Source: Ascidiaceihabitans sp. (GTDB taxonomy: Bacteria > Pseudomonadota > Alphaproteobacteria > Rhodobacterales > Rhodobacteraceae). Taken from it: a DNA stretch of 39,381 nucleotides. How positions within the stretch are numbered: the first letter of the stretch is position 1; each line of letters begins with the position of its first letter. Both the position numbers and the translations under genes were made by a program. Positions 17,008 through 25,957 of the stretch are shown here, piece after piece. The DNA is taken from NCBI GenBank assembly GCA_028248455.1, contig JAOKHV010000015.1, positions 1-39,381 on the forward strand. Reading direction: 5' to 3'. The notes under the pieces are model-generated. The model made no database searches and was not told the DNA's origin. It worked only from the letters and a program-made list of their open reading frames with translations.

Positions 17008-17415
17008 ATGGCCAGTCCTGACTTTGAAGAGATCGTTGAAGATTTTGAATTCCTAGAAGATTGGGAAGACCGTTATCGGTTTGTGATCGATATGGGCAAA
17101 GCGATGGATCCTTTACCTGATGCGCTTAAGGCACCGGCAACCAAAGTGGACGGGTGTGCGAGTCAAGTATGGCTGCATCCAACGGTTTCGGACGGCGTAT
17201 TTACCTTTGACGGCGAAAGCGATGCGATGATCGTGCGCGGCTTGGTTGCGGTTTTGCGCAAGTTATACAACGGTTTGACCCTGGAAGAGGTGTTGGCCGT
17301 GGATGCACACGGCGAAATGGCACGACTTGGGTTGAACGATCACTTGTCAGCGCAGCGTTCTAATGGCGTGCGTGCGATGATTGAGCGTATTCGTCTTGTG
17401 GCTTCAGCCGGTTAA
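17008..17415 (+). CDS. sufE: SufE family cysteine-desulfurase activator
   Basis: 135 residues from ATG 17008; the frame is open to a TTG at 16960 but family members start as here, and GAGGGT lies upstream. FEEIVEDFEFLEDWEDRYRF opens the fold and VDGCASQVW holds the persulfide-accepting cysteine; NGLTLEEVLAVD and NGVRAMIERIR complete it. SufE takes sulfur from SufS for Fe-S cluster assembly. No suf operon is nearby, a common arrangement in this group. Its stop overlaps the stop of the convergent DUF1638 gene by 4 bases. Confidence 0.93.
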   Translation: MASPDFEEIVEDFEFLEDWEDRYRFVIDMGKAMDPLPDALKAPATKVDGCASQVWLHPTVSDGVFTFDGESDAMIVRGLVAVLRKLYNGLTLEEVLAVDAHGEMARLGLNDHLSAQRSNGVRAMIERIRLVASAG

Positions 17416-18047
17416 AGCGCCTTTAGCGTTACTTCTAGATCACCGTATCCAGTGAGGCGGCGTTCAAACGCGAGGCCAAGGGTTTCAGCGGCTGTTTTGG
17501 CCTTTTCCGTTAGGGCGGGATTATCTGTTTGGGCTTGATAGACCAGTTTCTCATAGTTCCCAAAATACATGTCGCGCAGTTCTGGGTGACGGTCTAGGCC
17601 CATCGGTTTGATGATGAAGGCCTCAAACTGGCGGACCAAGAAATCGGTGAGGTAAAAGGCTGTGAATTCACTTTCACTTATCCCTGCAAATTTTTCATTT
17701 CCCTCAAAAAAACTGTAGCAGTGTGGGCCTGCCACCATCTTTACACCCATATTATCACAGGCGCTTTGCAGCAATCCACCGGTCCCACAATCAGCGTAAA
17801 CTACAAAAATTTCGTCGTATGATGCGCGGTGTTTAGCCACGGCCTCGGTCACAGATTCAGTGATCTTTTCGGGATACAGGTGCAGTTTGGCAGGTAAACA
17901 GGTTAGATCCATGTGATCCCAGCGATTTGCCTTTTTCAGGTCCAAGATTTCGCGGGCCAGTGCACCGCAAGCGATCAAAAGGATCCTACCAGCAGACAAT
18001 TCTGTCAGTCCATTTTCTGTCAGTTCTGCATCAATAATTTGGATCAT
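17412..18047 (-). CDS. DUF1638 protein, probable partner of the corrinoid methyltransferase
   Basis: 211 residues; the ACGALAREI, VYADCGTGGLLQ and GPHCYSFFEG motifs place conserved cysteines near the N-terminal half, characteristic of DUF1638. The family is recurrently found beside corrinoid proteins and methyltransferases. Here it is third in the same-strand series after the homocysteine methyltransferase and corrinoid protein genes. From memory, a homologue has been tied genetically to the split methionine synthase of Phaeobacter; I cannot verify that here. A chaperone or reactivation role is inference. A terminator lies between it and the corrinoid gene, so expression may be attenuated or independent. 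Confidence 0.85.
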   Translation of the reverse strand: MIQIIDAELTENGLTELSAGRILLIACGALAREILDLKKANRWDHMDLTCLPAKLHLYPEKITESVTEAVAKHRASYDEIFVVYADCGTGGLLQSACDNMGVKMVAGPHCYSFFEGNEKFAGISESEFTAFYLTDFLVRQFEAFIIKPMGLDRHPELRDMYFGNYEKLVYQAQTDNPALTEKAKTAAETLGLAFERRLTGYGDLEVTLKAL

Positions 18048-18061
18048 AGTATCACCTTACG

Positions 18062-18098
18062 AAAAAGGCCCGCCGTGATCTACATCACAACAGGCCCA
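18062..18098 (-). terminator. Terminator after the corrinoid protein gene
   Basis: On the minus strand GGCCTGTTGTGAT pairs with ATCACGGCGGGCC around loop GTAG, followed by TTTTTC. It lies between the corrinoid and DUF1638 genes; partial read-through would feed DUF1638. Confidence 0.8.
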
Positions 18099-18120
18099 AA
18101 TCTAGAAATTGGTCTTGGAC

Positions 18121-18819
18121 CTAAGCGGACAATTGGTTGTGCTTACGGTCCATAAACTCTTTTGCCGTTTCAACGGCCACCGCTGCGTCACGGCAGTATG
18201 CGTCAGCGCCGATTGCTTTGCCGAATTCTTCATTCAAGGGTGCACCGCCAACAAGGACAACATAGTCGTCGCGAATGCCTTGTTCGATCATCGTGTCGAT
18301 CACGACTTTCATATACGGCATCGTGGTTGTGAGTAGGGCAGACATACCAAGGATATCAGGGCCTTCCTCTTCCATCGCTTCAAGGTATGCCTCGACAGCA
18401 TTGTTGATGCCAAGGTCTACAACTTCAAAGCCGGCGCCTTCCATCATCATACCAACAAGGTTTTTACCAATATCGTGGATGTCGCCTTTGACGGTGCCGA
18501 TAACCATCTTACCAACGCGCGGCGCGCCTGTTTCTGCAAGCAACGGCTTGAGAATGAACATGCCACCCTTCATTGCATTTGCGGCCAACAGAACCTCTGG
18601 CACGAACAAGATACCATCGCGGAAATCAGCTCCCACAATTGTCATGCCGCCAACCAGTGCTTTGGTCAAAACGTCATATGGTGCCCAATCGCGTGAAAGC
18701 AGGATGTTAACAGCCTCTTCGATCTCTTCTTTGAGTCCGTCGTAAAGGTCGTCAAACATCTGCTGAACCAGTTCTTCGTCGTCTAGTTCAGCTAGGATGA
18801 TATCTGCGTCGTCTGACAT
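18121..18819 (-). CDS. Corrinoid (B12-binding) methyltransferase protein
   Basis: 232 residues from ATG 18819, preferred over 18909 because AAAGGA lies nine bases upstream and homologues start here. A helical cap (about 15-95: LYDGLKEEIEEAVNIL to NAMKGGMFILKPLL) precedes the Rossmann B12 domain with DIHDIG (113-118, cobalt-ligand His115), MSALLTT and VLVGGAPL. It matches the cobalamin module of MetH and the free corrinoid proteins of methylamine systems. With the upstream homocysteine methyltransferase it most likely supplies the methyl-cobalamin carrier of a split methionine synthase. The leader (18820-19066) is long and contains dyads. Confidence 0.93.
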   Translation of the reverse strand: MSDDADIILAELDDEELVQQMFDDLYDGLKEEIEEAVNILLSRDWAPYDVLTKALVGGMTIVGADFRDGILFVPEVLLAANAMKGGMFILKPLLAETGAPRVGKMVIGTVKGDIHDIGKNLVGMMMEGAGFEVVDLGINNAVEAYLEAMEEEGPDILGMSALLTTTMPYMKVVIDTMIEQGIRDDYVVLVGGAPLNEEFGKAIGADAYCRDAAVAVETAKEFMDRKHNQLSA

Positions 18820-18843
18820 GTAAGTGTCCTTTGCAAAAGGTAG

Positions 18844-18908
18844 GGGCATGCCCAATCGTTGATTAAGTTTTGTCAGAATGTCGCAGCGTGACTTTTCATT
18901 TTGCGACA
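18844..18908 (-). promoter_or_regulatory. Dyads in the leader of the corrinoid protein gene
   Basis: A perfect palindrome GGGCATGCCC (18844-18853) lies just before the ribosome site. A second dyad, TGTCGCA (18879-18885) with TGCGACA (18902-18908), lies 25 bases further up. They could be operators or RNA structures controlling this methionine-related gene. I could not fold a known cobalamin or SAM riboswitch here. Confidence 0.35.
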
Positions 18909-19066
18909 TTGGCGATGCTGTGCGCGACCTAGCGCTTGCATTGATACTGTTTTTGACAGAATAAACGGAAATTCAAACAATAAACTAGACCTGCGATGGT
19001 CCGTTTTCTGTCATTATTTTCATGAAGATGGCGCAGATTTACGAACATCGCTATTTCAATTTTGTT

Positions 19067-19090
19067 GTCCGCCCCCTTGACTGGGCGAAC
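19067..19090 (-). terminator. Hairpin after the homocysteine methyltransferase gene
   Basis: On the minus strand GTTCGCCC pairs with GGGCGGAC over an 8-base loop, about 20 bases past the stop. The tail is AT-rich but not a pure T-run. Confidence 0.55.
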
Positions 19091-19111
19091 AGTGCTTGCC
19101 TTCACACAACT

Positions 19112-20131
19112 CTAGATCTGCTTTTGACGGCTGCGGCGGGTTCTGCGTGGGCCTGGTTCGTTGTCACCAGTTCCGTCTGTTGCAGAAGAAAACGCTCCCA
19201 ATTTTGCTGCAATTTCTTCAAGGCTAGGTGCTTGAGATATTGTGCGTGTGTCCAAAGCTTCGCGCATTGCGCGCAGGTGGTTTGGCATCGTGCCACAACA
19301 CCCGCCGATGATTTTGGCACCACAGGCGCGCGCCATTATCGCATAATCGGCCATCAGTTCTGGTGTGCCGTCGTAGTGAATGTGGCCCTCAACATATTTC
19401 GGGATACCAGCATTGCCCTTGGCGACGATTGGAACGTTGCTGCCTTGGGACGTAAAACCCAGAACAGTGCGCAACAGATCCGAAGAACCGGTCCCACAGT
19501 TTGCGCCAAAAGCGAGTGGCGTGTTTGCGATCTCATCGACCATTTTGACCATATCCGCACTGGTCATGCCCATCATGGTACGTCCTGCGGTATCAAAACT
19601 CATGGTGCCAACAAAGTCGATACCAGCCAAAGCAAAGCCTTCGGCGGCCGCACGATATTCTTCGGGGGCAGAAATGGTTTCAACCCATGCCACATCCGCG
19701 CCACCTGCCTTTAAGCCGTCGGCGGTTTCGTGAAACATCTCAACTGCAAGGGCGTGTGTGAGTTCACCAACAGGTTCCATGATTTCACCAGTTGGGCCAA
19801 CAGACCCTGCCACGATAACTTTGCGACCTGCCTGGTCGGCAATGTCGCGTGCAATTTCGGCCGATACGCGGCTTAGTTCATGAGCCCGTTTTTCGGCACC
19901 GTGCAGGCGCAAGCGCGAGGCATTGGCACCAAAGGAATTGGTCAGGAAAATATCGCTGCCGGCATCAACCGCGCCGCAGTATAATTTGCGGATTTTTGCA
20001 GGCTCATCCGTATTCCACATCTCTGGCGCATCGCCAGACATAAGGCCCATGTTGAACAGGTTTGTGCCTGTGGCACCGTCGGCCAACAAAACACCTTTTT
20101 CTTCAAGGAGTTGGATTAGAATATTTGTCAT
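19112..20131 (-). CDS. bmt: Homocysteine S-methyltransferase (MetH module/betaine-homocysteine type)
   Basis: 339 residues. LLADGATGTNLFNMGL opens the Hcy-binding barrel; the zinc ligands are Cys212 (GANCGTG) and Cys278-Cys279 (IGGCCGTMPNH). It equals the first module of MetH and is also annotated as betaine-homocysteine methyltransferase. The neighbouring stand-alone corrinoid protein favours transfer of a methyl group from methyl-cobalamin to homocysteine, giving methionine, rather than direct use of betaine. The C-terminal ~25 residues are a basic tail (GPRRTRRSRQKQ) outside the barrel. Upstream is only the decayed MprF-like gene, so its promoter may lie within that remnant. Confidence 0.9.
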   Translation of the reverse strand: MTNILIQLLEEKGVLLADGATGTNLFNMGLMSGDAPEMWNTDEPAKIRKLYCGAVDAGSDIFLTNSFGANASRLRLHGAEKRAHELSRVSAEIARDIADQAGRKVIVAGSVGPTGEIMEPVGELTHALAVEMFHETADGLKAGGADVAWVETISAPEEYRAAAEGFALAGIDFVGTMSFDTAGRTMMGMTSADMVKMVDEIANTPLAFGANCGTGSSDLLRTVLGFTSQGSNVPIVAKGNAGIPKYVEGHIHYDGTPELMADYAIMARACGAKIIGGCCGTMPNHLRAMREALDTRTISQAPSLEEIAAKLGAFSSATDGTGDNEPGPRRTRRSRQKQI

Positions 20132-20143
20132 GGTTCATGTCCT

Positions 20144-20163
20144 GCACGTTTATTTACACGTGC
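20144..20163. promoter_or_regulatory. Small hairpin between the MprF remnant and bmt
   Basis: GCACG (20144-20148) pairs with CGTGC (20159-20163) over a 10-base AT loop, 13 bases before the bmt start. It may affect translation of bmt or end transcripts from the remnant. Weak evidence. Confidence 0.25.
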
Positions 20164-20167
20164 TGTG

Positions 20168-22053
20168 TCATGAGGCCTGTTTCGAGGCCAGTTCATAATA
20201 TTCATCAAAATTATGAATTTTTCGTGGTTCTGTGGGCGTGATCGTGTTTGTATTGTGCACTTCACGGGTGATATCTGCTAGTCCAATGGCCGTAGACAAA
20301 GGTGTTTGTGCAGCAGCGAAGCGTGGTTCCCATTTTGGGCCGAAGGTAGATTTGAATTGGCGCAGGCTTGTGCCCCCAGCCTTGGAAATCGCGCGCCGTG
20401 CAGACCAACGGAAAAAACGGCTGCTTGTGTCAGGACAGGCGGATGTTGCGTCAAGGCTAAGGCGTTCGATCCTCAGTTCTTTTGCCGATGTAATTGCGCT
20501 GTGGACAGGAGCGTGCATTGTGCCGTCGGGCATTTCTGATGTGTGGCGCATGACATCTAAGCACCATTTATTGCGGCCTTTCTGAAAGGTGACGAAAGCA
20601 CATAGGCGGCCGTGATGTTCGGCGCATGCTATGAAGTGAGTGGATAGATACCCGATTTCAAAACGCCCCATCGTACCGCCATGCGCCGCGCCATGTGTGT
20701 TTTGCCAATCCTGGTCGATCTGGTGAAGTGTGGGCCATTTCGTGATTTCATCTGTGTGGATAACGATACCGCTTTTCGTGGCCGCGCGTAGTTTGGGCCG
20801 CAATGTGCGCAGAGCTGGGGTGTTGAGTGCAAAATGCTGTGGGGCGATCATCGCATTATCTGACATGTGCATGATGGACCAGTGGAGGCGACGCTTTGCA
20901 GCGGCATTGCGGCTTTTACATTTATAAACAAGCGGAATTTTACCCAAACTGGCTGCTTCGGTCTTTAGAGCTGATAGCGCGGTGTTCATTCTGCCGGATA
21001 TTGGGTTAAACAGTGCAGTTATGGTTTGGCGGGTTGGCCAGATGGCGCTGAGACAGTCCAAAGTGGGCAAAATATACCCGCCGCTTTGGGCGATGATCTG
21101 AACCTATGCTTGGTTGCTTTCGGTTGGACGTATGGCTGCCATTGGAGGTTCGTCCGCGCCAGACCTGAAGTGAAGGGTCAGTGCAAAGAGACTGCACAGG
21201 GCATGGATTACATAGTAGACAATGCGGAAAGCTAAGATACTGCCCAACACTTCGCTAGCGGGAAACTGGGGCAGTAATCCCAGCATCATTAATTCAAAGG
21301 GCCCAACGCCTCTGGGCGTTGTGGAGAGGAGGGCGGCACCTAGCGCCAACAGGATTATGGGGAGGAACGCGATGAATGAGATGTCGGGACTGCTGGGAAG
21401 TAAGACATAGATAACACCAGCCATCGCGACCGTATGGACCAAGTCCAGCTTAGAATAGCAAAGCAACATGAAAGGTGGGGGAATCGGAAGATGAAACGGC
21501 CAATGGTCAGGCTTGGCCAACGAAACATGACCGCGATCCCAATTGGTAATGTCAGTAAAACCAACATTACAGGGGCAAAGGTCCAATCGGGGGAAGTCAA
21601 CAGGACGCAAACAATTGCGTTGACGACAGCCAAACACAACATAAATGAGACCGAAACAAAGGCGGACAGTTTAAGCGCCATGCCGAACGAAACATCGCGC
21701 AAAACCCGCCACCGCACCAATGCGCCAGTGAACAAACCGAACCCTAATGTTTGGGCGATCGCAATTGAAAAGGTTCCTGCGATGCGGGGCTGTCATTGTG
21801 GTACCCGTGTTGCGAAATATTGGTGGGCTACGCCATCTTAACGTCCCACAGTCCACAGGCTAATGAGTGTCAATAGAGGGGGCGCAGACCAAGCAGACCA
21901 GTGTATCTGTGCCAATTGCTTTGGAAATTCAAGCAACAAATTGCGTGTCAGATGCTGTTACAGCAAATACAGGTAGACCGAAAGGATACTCAGCGGCAAA
22001 ATCGCCCTGAGCAACACCTGATCAATATTTCGTGCTTTTACTCGATGCGTCAT
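20168..22053 (-). pseudogene. Decayed MprF-like phosphatidylglycerol lysyltransferase/flippase gene
   Basis: Reading from ATG 22053 gives the membrane N-half (AILPLSILSVYLYLL; TFSIAIAQTLGFGLFTGALV; VMLVLLTLPIGIAVMF), interrupted by TAA (21958-21960), TAA (21838-21840) and TGA (21793-21795). A one-base shift at a C-run near 21476-21480 moves the reading to a second frame with AGVIYVLLPSSPDISFIAFL and STTPRGVGPFELMMLG. That frame meets TAG (21104-21106) and continues without shift into a 300-codon C-half with the DUF2156/MprF aminoacyltransferase domain (PLVYKCKSRNAAAKRRLHWS; GRFEIGYLSTHFIACAEHHG). Intact MprF adds lysine or alanine to phosphatidylglycerol and flips it outward. Four stops and a shift mean no full protein; the C-half might still be made alone. 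No acvB partner is present. Confidence 0.88.
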
Positions 22054-22396
22054 CTTAATTTCACCTACTATTACCCTTCACATAGGTTATTTTGGGTGCG
22101 TGACCATGTGATTAACTGATTGCCGGTATTCATGGTTCTTAGCTCGAAAATCAAATCCTTGTATCAATGTTTTTAGTTAAGCTGTGTCAATCAGCCGTTT
22201 CGTAATTTCTGTGTATCTTATCAATACGAGGTCTCTTTTGCACACCCCATGGCGCAATTTATTTCATCAATTTACCCTCTCTGACTGTCCTGGGTTTAGC
22301 TTTGCGAAGTCGGTTGCTTGCGACGCTCACCTGCATGCCTTAAGAGAGCGACAAATGAGAGGGACTCGGACCCTTTCCTATACTGAAAGGACGCCC
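22054..22396 (+). other. Intergenic region upstream of purC
   Basis: 343 bases between the divergent MprF remnant and purC. The frame of purC is open through most of it but has no family match. It should hold the pur promoter; I cannot fix a -35/-10 pair with confidence, and I see no gene or known riboswitch. Confidence 0.4.
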
Positions 22397-23158
22397 ATGG
22401 CCCGGCGCAATAAAATTTACGAAGGCAAAGCAAAGATCTTATATGAAGGTCCAGAGCCTGGCACGATTGTCCAATACTTTAAGGATGATGCCACTGCCTT
22501 TAACGCAGAGAAAAAAGACGTCATTGATGGCAAGGGTGTTCTTAACAACATGTTGTCTGAATACTTCATGAAGGGTTTGACCCAGATTGGTGTTCCAAAC
22601 CACTTCATCAAACGCCTGAACATGCGTGAGCAATTGTGCAAATCTTGCGAGATTGTGCCGCTTGAGATCATCGTGCGCAACTACGCGGCGGGCACCATGT
22701 CCACCCGTCTGGGCATTGATGAGGGCACACAGCTGCCGCGTCCAATCGTTGAGTATTGCTATAAAGATGACAGCCTTGGCGATCCATTGGTCTCTGAAGA
22801 GCACATCGCGGCCTTTGGTTGGGCCAGCCAACAAGACATGGAAGACATCCTAAGCCTCGCGTTGCGGGTAAATGACTTCATGTCTGGTGTGATGTTTGCT
22901 GTTGGTATCAAACTGGTCGACTTTAAAATCGAAGTAGGTCGCGTTTATGATGGCGACTTCCAGCGTTTGATTGTTGCTGATGAAATCAGCCCAGACAGCT
23001 GTCGTTTGTGGGACATGGAAACAGGCCGCAAACTGGACAAAGATGTGTTCCGCCGCGATCTGGGTAGCCTTTCAGATGCATATACCGAAGTGGCTAACCG
23101 TTTGGGCGTTATGCCTAAAACATCCACAACACCGACAAAACCAACCCTGGTCAACTGA
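22397..23158 (+). CDS. purC: Phosphoribosylaminoimidazole-succinocarboxamide synthase
   Basis: 253 residues from ATG 22397, chosen because GAAAGGA lies just upstream and PurC begins [18 protein letters not shown]; the frame is open to 22184. Motifs [34 protein letters not shown] and [16 protein letters not shown] are typical. PurC condenses CAIR with aspartate using ATP, step 8 of de novo purine synthesis. It leads a purC-purS-purQ cluster; the matching purL is not in the window. Confidence 0.97.
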   Translation: MARRNKIYEGKAKILYEGPEPGTIVQYFKDDATAFNAEKKDVIDGKGVLNNMLSEYFMKGLTQIGVPNHFIKRLNMREQLCKSCEIVPLEIIVRNYAAGTMSTRLGIDEGTQLPRPIVEYCYKDDSLGDPLVSEEHIAAFGWASQQDMEDILSLALRVNDFMSGVMFAVGIKLVDFKIEVGRVYDGDFQRLIVADEISPDSCRLWDMETGRKLDKDVFRRDLGSLSDAYTEVANRLGVMPKTSTTPTKPTLVN

Positions 23159-23211
23159 TCTGGGTCGGTTTTCGAATTTGATCAAACTAAGAAGATAGAG
23201 GCGATGGCGCT

Positions 23212-23442
23212 ATGAAAGCTCGAGTACATGTAATGTTGAAGAATGGTGTGTTGGATCCGCAAGGTGAAGCGGTGCGTCATGCTTTGGGTGCAATGGGTTT
23301 CGACGGCGTGAACGGCGTTCGTCAGGGCAAAGTCATTGAACTTGATCTTGCCGACGGCACAACAGAAGCCACTGTGAATGAGATGTGCGAAAAGCTGCTC
23401 TCGAACATGGTTATTGAATCCTACACGGTGGAGATGTCCTGA
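23212..23442 (+). CDS. purS: Phosphoribosylformylglycinamidine synthase subunit PurS
   Basis: 76 residues, full length: MKARVHVMLKNGVLDPQGEA at the start, GVRQGKVIELDLADG in the middle, LLSNMVIESYTVEM at the end. PurS joins small PurL and PurQ in a complex and helps pass ammonia between them. Its TGA shares one base with the purQ ATG, so the two are coupled. Confidence 0.96.
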   Translation: MKARVHVMLKNGVLDPQGEAVRHALGAMGFDGVNGVRQGKVIELDLADGTTEATVNEMCEKLLSNMVIESYTVEMS

Positions 23443-24110
23443 TGCACGCAGCGGTCGTTGTTTTTCCTGGATCTAACTGTGACCGCGACCTTGCGGTAGC
23501 TTTTGAAGCGGCGGGTGCCAAAGTGTCTATGGTTTGGCACAAAGACACCAAACTGCCAGACGGCGTTGATATTGTTGGTGTTCCGGGCGGTTTTTCCTTC
23601 GGCGACTATCTGCGTTGTGGCGCAATCGCTGCCAACTCACCAATTTGCAATGAGGTGAAAGCCCACGCAGATCGTGGTGGGTATGCCATTGGTATCTGTA
23701 ACGGTTTTCAGGTCCTTGCTGAAACGGGTGTTTTACCGGGCGCTTTGCTGCGAAATGCCGGCCTTAAATACATCTGTAAGACAGTTGGCTTGAATGTTGT
23801 GACGTCGCAATGTGTCTATACCGAAGGGTATTCTGCAGGCGATGTTATCGACATCCCAATCGCGCACCACGATGGCAACTACTTTGCAGACGACGAGACA
23901 ATCGCGCGTTTGCAAGACGAAGATCGCGTTGCATTTACGTACACTGACAACCCAAACGGGGCCAAAAGCGACATAGCGGGGATTCTATCTGCCAACAAAC
24001 GCGTCCTTGGCATGATGCCACACCCTGAGCGCGCAGCTGATCCTGGCCACGGGGGCACAGACGGACAGGCGCTGTTCCGCGCATTGTCTGGCATGCTAAC
24101 ACCTGCGTGA
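23442..24110 (+). CDS. purQ: Phosphoribosylformylglycinamidine synthase glutaminase subunit
   Basis: 222 residues. A class I glutamine amidotransferase: VVVFPGSNCDRD, GVPGGFSFGDYLRCGA, the nucleophile in AIGICNGFQVLAE, and the catalytic His-Glu in GMMPHPERAADP. PurQ releases ammonia from glutamine for FGAM synthesis by PurL. It is the last gene of the purC-purS-purQ unit; a small hairpin follows before dctB. Confidence 0.97.
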   Translation: MHAAVVVFPGSNCDRDLAVAFEAAGAKVSMVWHKDTKLPDGVDIVGVPGGFSFGDYLRCGAIAANSPICNEVKAHADRGGYAIGICNGFQVLAETGVLPGALLRNAGLKYICKTVGLNVVTSQCVYTEGYSAGDVIDIPIAHHDGNYFADDETIARLQDEDRVAFTYTDNPNGAKSDIAGILSANKRVLGMMPHPERAADPGHGGTDGQALFRALSGMLTPA

Positions 24111-24121
24111 CTTGAGCTGAG

Positions 24122-24142
24122 CCAACCTTCAGTCTAGGTTGG
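24122..24142 (+). terminator. Hairpin between purQ and dctB
   Basis: CCAACCT (24122-24128) pairs with AGGTTGG (24136-24142), loop TCAGTCT. No T-run follows and dctB starts 5 bases later, so it may act as a weak terminator or mask the dctB ribosome site. Confidence 0.45.
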
Positions 24143-24146
24143 GGCG

Positions 24147-25943
24147 ATGAAAAACGCGCGCGTCTTCAGCAAAAATAAAGCGATGAGTTGGCGTGTCCGG
24201 CTGTCTTTAGTGTTGCTGCTTATTCTAGCAGTTGTGATTTTTTCGGTGACTAATAGCCTTTTATCGGACCGTTTCACGGAAACCACCCGAAATCGAGCCG
24301 AACTACGATTGGCGCTATATTCCGGTAACCTGTTGTCCGAATTGCGCCAGAACGCGATTGTACCACAGCTGCTGGCACGCGACCCTACATTGATCGGTGC
24401 GCTTAATTCTGGAGACTATTCCCAATCAACACAGCGTTTGATTTCCTTCGTTGAGGAAATTGGGGCGGCATCATTGGTTTTGCTCGACAGCGATGGCCGT
24501 ACAGTTGCAGCCACGAACCGTAACCGTTTGGGCGAAAGCAATCGAAACACTGCGCACTTCGTGAATGCGCTGCGCGGACAGGGCACAATCTTTACCGTAG
24601 AACCACGCGAAGCGGGTGGGTTCATCTTTACTTACTCGCGCCGCGTTCAGTCGGCTGGTAAGGTGCTGGGTGTTATTTCCGTTGAGGTCGATTTGCAAAA
24701 ATTTGAGCGTGCATGGGCTGGCATTTCAGATGCACTGATTGTGACGGACAGCGAAGGTGCTATCATTTTGGCAACTGAGCCACGCTGGCGTGGACGTATG
24801 GAAGCTGAGGCTTTAACCCGCGAAGACCCACAAAGCGCGATTGAACGGGCCATTCGGGCCACATCGGATTGGACGACCCTGCCGCCTGACGCATATATGA
24901 AGGGTGAGGCAGTAATGCGCCTCGAGAACCGGATTGCGTTTCGCGGTTGGCGCATGGTGTCATTCACCAGCTTCACTTCAGTGCGCGAACGAGTAAATGG
25001 CGTTTTGGCCCTCGAAATCATGGGGTTCGCGATTCTGCTGGCCTTTGCCTTTTATTCCCTAAGCCGTCGTACTGCGTTTCGTCTGGCGTTGTTCCAACGT
25101 GAATCGGCAGAGCTTCGCGCATTGAACCTACGCTTACAGCGGGAAATTACCGAGCGTGAGAGGGTCCAAGAGACGCTTGCAGTGGCGGAACAAACGTTGG
25201 AACAATCTAGTAAATTAGCCGCCTTGGGCGAGATGTCAGCTGCGGTTAGTCACGAGTTGAACCAGCCGTTGGCGGCGATGAAAACCTATCTAGCTGGTGC
25301 GCGTCTTTTGTTAAATCGCAATCGTCCTGATGAAGCGCTTTCTGCCTTTGGTCGCATCGATGGTTTGATCGAACGAATGAGCGTGATTACGCGCCAGTTA
25401 AAATCATATGCCCGCAAAGGTGCTGCAGAGCTAAGCGCAGTAGATATGGGTCTTGCGCTTGCTTCGTCGCTATCAATGATGGAACCGCAGTTGCGTCAGC
25501 GTCAGGTCGAAATCACGCGCATAATTCCTGATGAACCCGTCCTTGTAATGGGGGATGGTATGCGCATCGAACAAGTCTTGGTGAACCTGCTGCGCAATGC
25601 GCTTGATGCAACCAAACTTGAACGCAATCCACAGGTCGAGATCATCCTTGCTGCTGGTGAAACCGCAACCCTCACCGTGCGCGACAATGGGCCGGGGATT
25701 GAGGACAAGGATCGACTGTTTGAGCCATTCTACACTACCAAGCAGGCGGGTGATGGGGTCGGGTTGGGCCTTGCCATTTCGTCAGGTATCGTCAACGATT
25801 TGGGTGGTCGACTAACGGCACGCAACGGTCAGGCAGGCGGTGCAGTGTTTGAAATGCAGTTGCCGGTATTAGCAGAAGAGCCTTTTGAAAAAGGCATGAG
25901 TGAAGAAAATAATAGGCAAGCTGAAGTATCAGCTTCAGATTGA
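24147..25943 (+). CDS. dctB: DctB-type sensor histidine kinase
   Basis: 598 residues. Transmembrane helices at about 17-36 and 288-306 flank a ~250-residue periplasmic double-PAS-like sensor (IGAASLVLLDSDGRTVAATN; FIFTYSRRVQSAGKVLGVIS). A coiled coil (315-355) leads to the H-box AAVSHELNQPLAAMKTYL with His369, then LVNLLRNALDAT, DNGPGIEDKD and GVGLGLAISSGIV. This is the DctB architecture, which senses C4-dicarboxylates or related acids outside the cell and phosphorylates DctD. The stop overlaps the open frame of the regulator gene. No TRAP or DctA transporter lies in the window, so the ligand is not proven. Confidence 0.9.
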   Translation: MKNARVFSKNKAMSWRVRLSLVLLLILAVVIFSVTNSLLSDRFTETTRNRAELRLALYSGNLLSELRQNAIVPQLLARDPTLIGALNSGDYSQSTQRLISFVEEIGAASLVLLDSDGRTVAATNRNRLGESNRNTAHFVNALRGQGTIFTVEPREAGGFIFTYSRRVQSAGKVLGVISVEVDLQKFERAWAGISDALIVTDSEGAIILATEPRWRGRMEAEALTREDPQSAIERAIRATSDWTTLPPDAYMKGEAVMRLENRIAFRGWRMVSFTSFTSVRERVNGVLALEIMGFAILLAFAFYSLSRRTAFRLALFQRESAELRALNLRLQREITERERVQETLAVAEQTLEQSSKLAALGEMSAAVSHELNQPLAAMKTYLAGARLLLNRNRPDEALSAFGRIDGLIERMSVITRQLKSYARKGAAELSAVDMGLALASSLSMMEPQLRQRQVEITRIIPDEPVLVMGDGMRIEQVLVNLLRNALDATKLERNPQVEIILAAGETATLTVRDNGPGIEDKDRLFEPFYTTKQAGDGVGLGLAISSGIVNDLGGRLTARNGQAGGAVFEMQLPVLAEEPFEKGMSEENNRQAEVSASD

Positions 25944-25957
25944 GGAAGCAAAGTAAC

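Noticed and set aside
18820-19066. SAM or cobalamin riboswitch before the corrinoid gene
   Set aside because: I could not align conserved cores of known classes; only generic dyads are visible.
19022-19714. 230-codon plus-strand frame opposite the methyltransferase gene
   Set aside because: It is cysteine- and histidine-rich with no recognisable motif and lies antisense to a well-supported methyltransferase; its openness comes from codon bias of the real gene.
22184-22396. N-terminal extension of the purC frame
   Set aside because: The 71 extra codons have no PurC similarity and a good ribosome site precedes ATG 22397.
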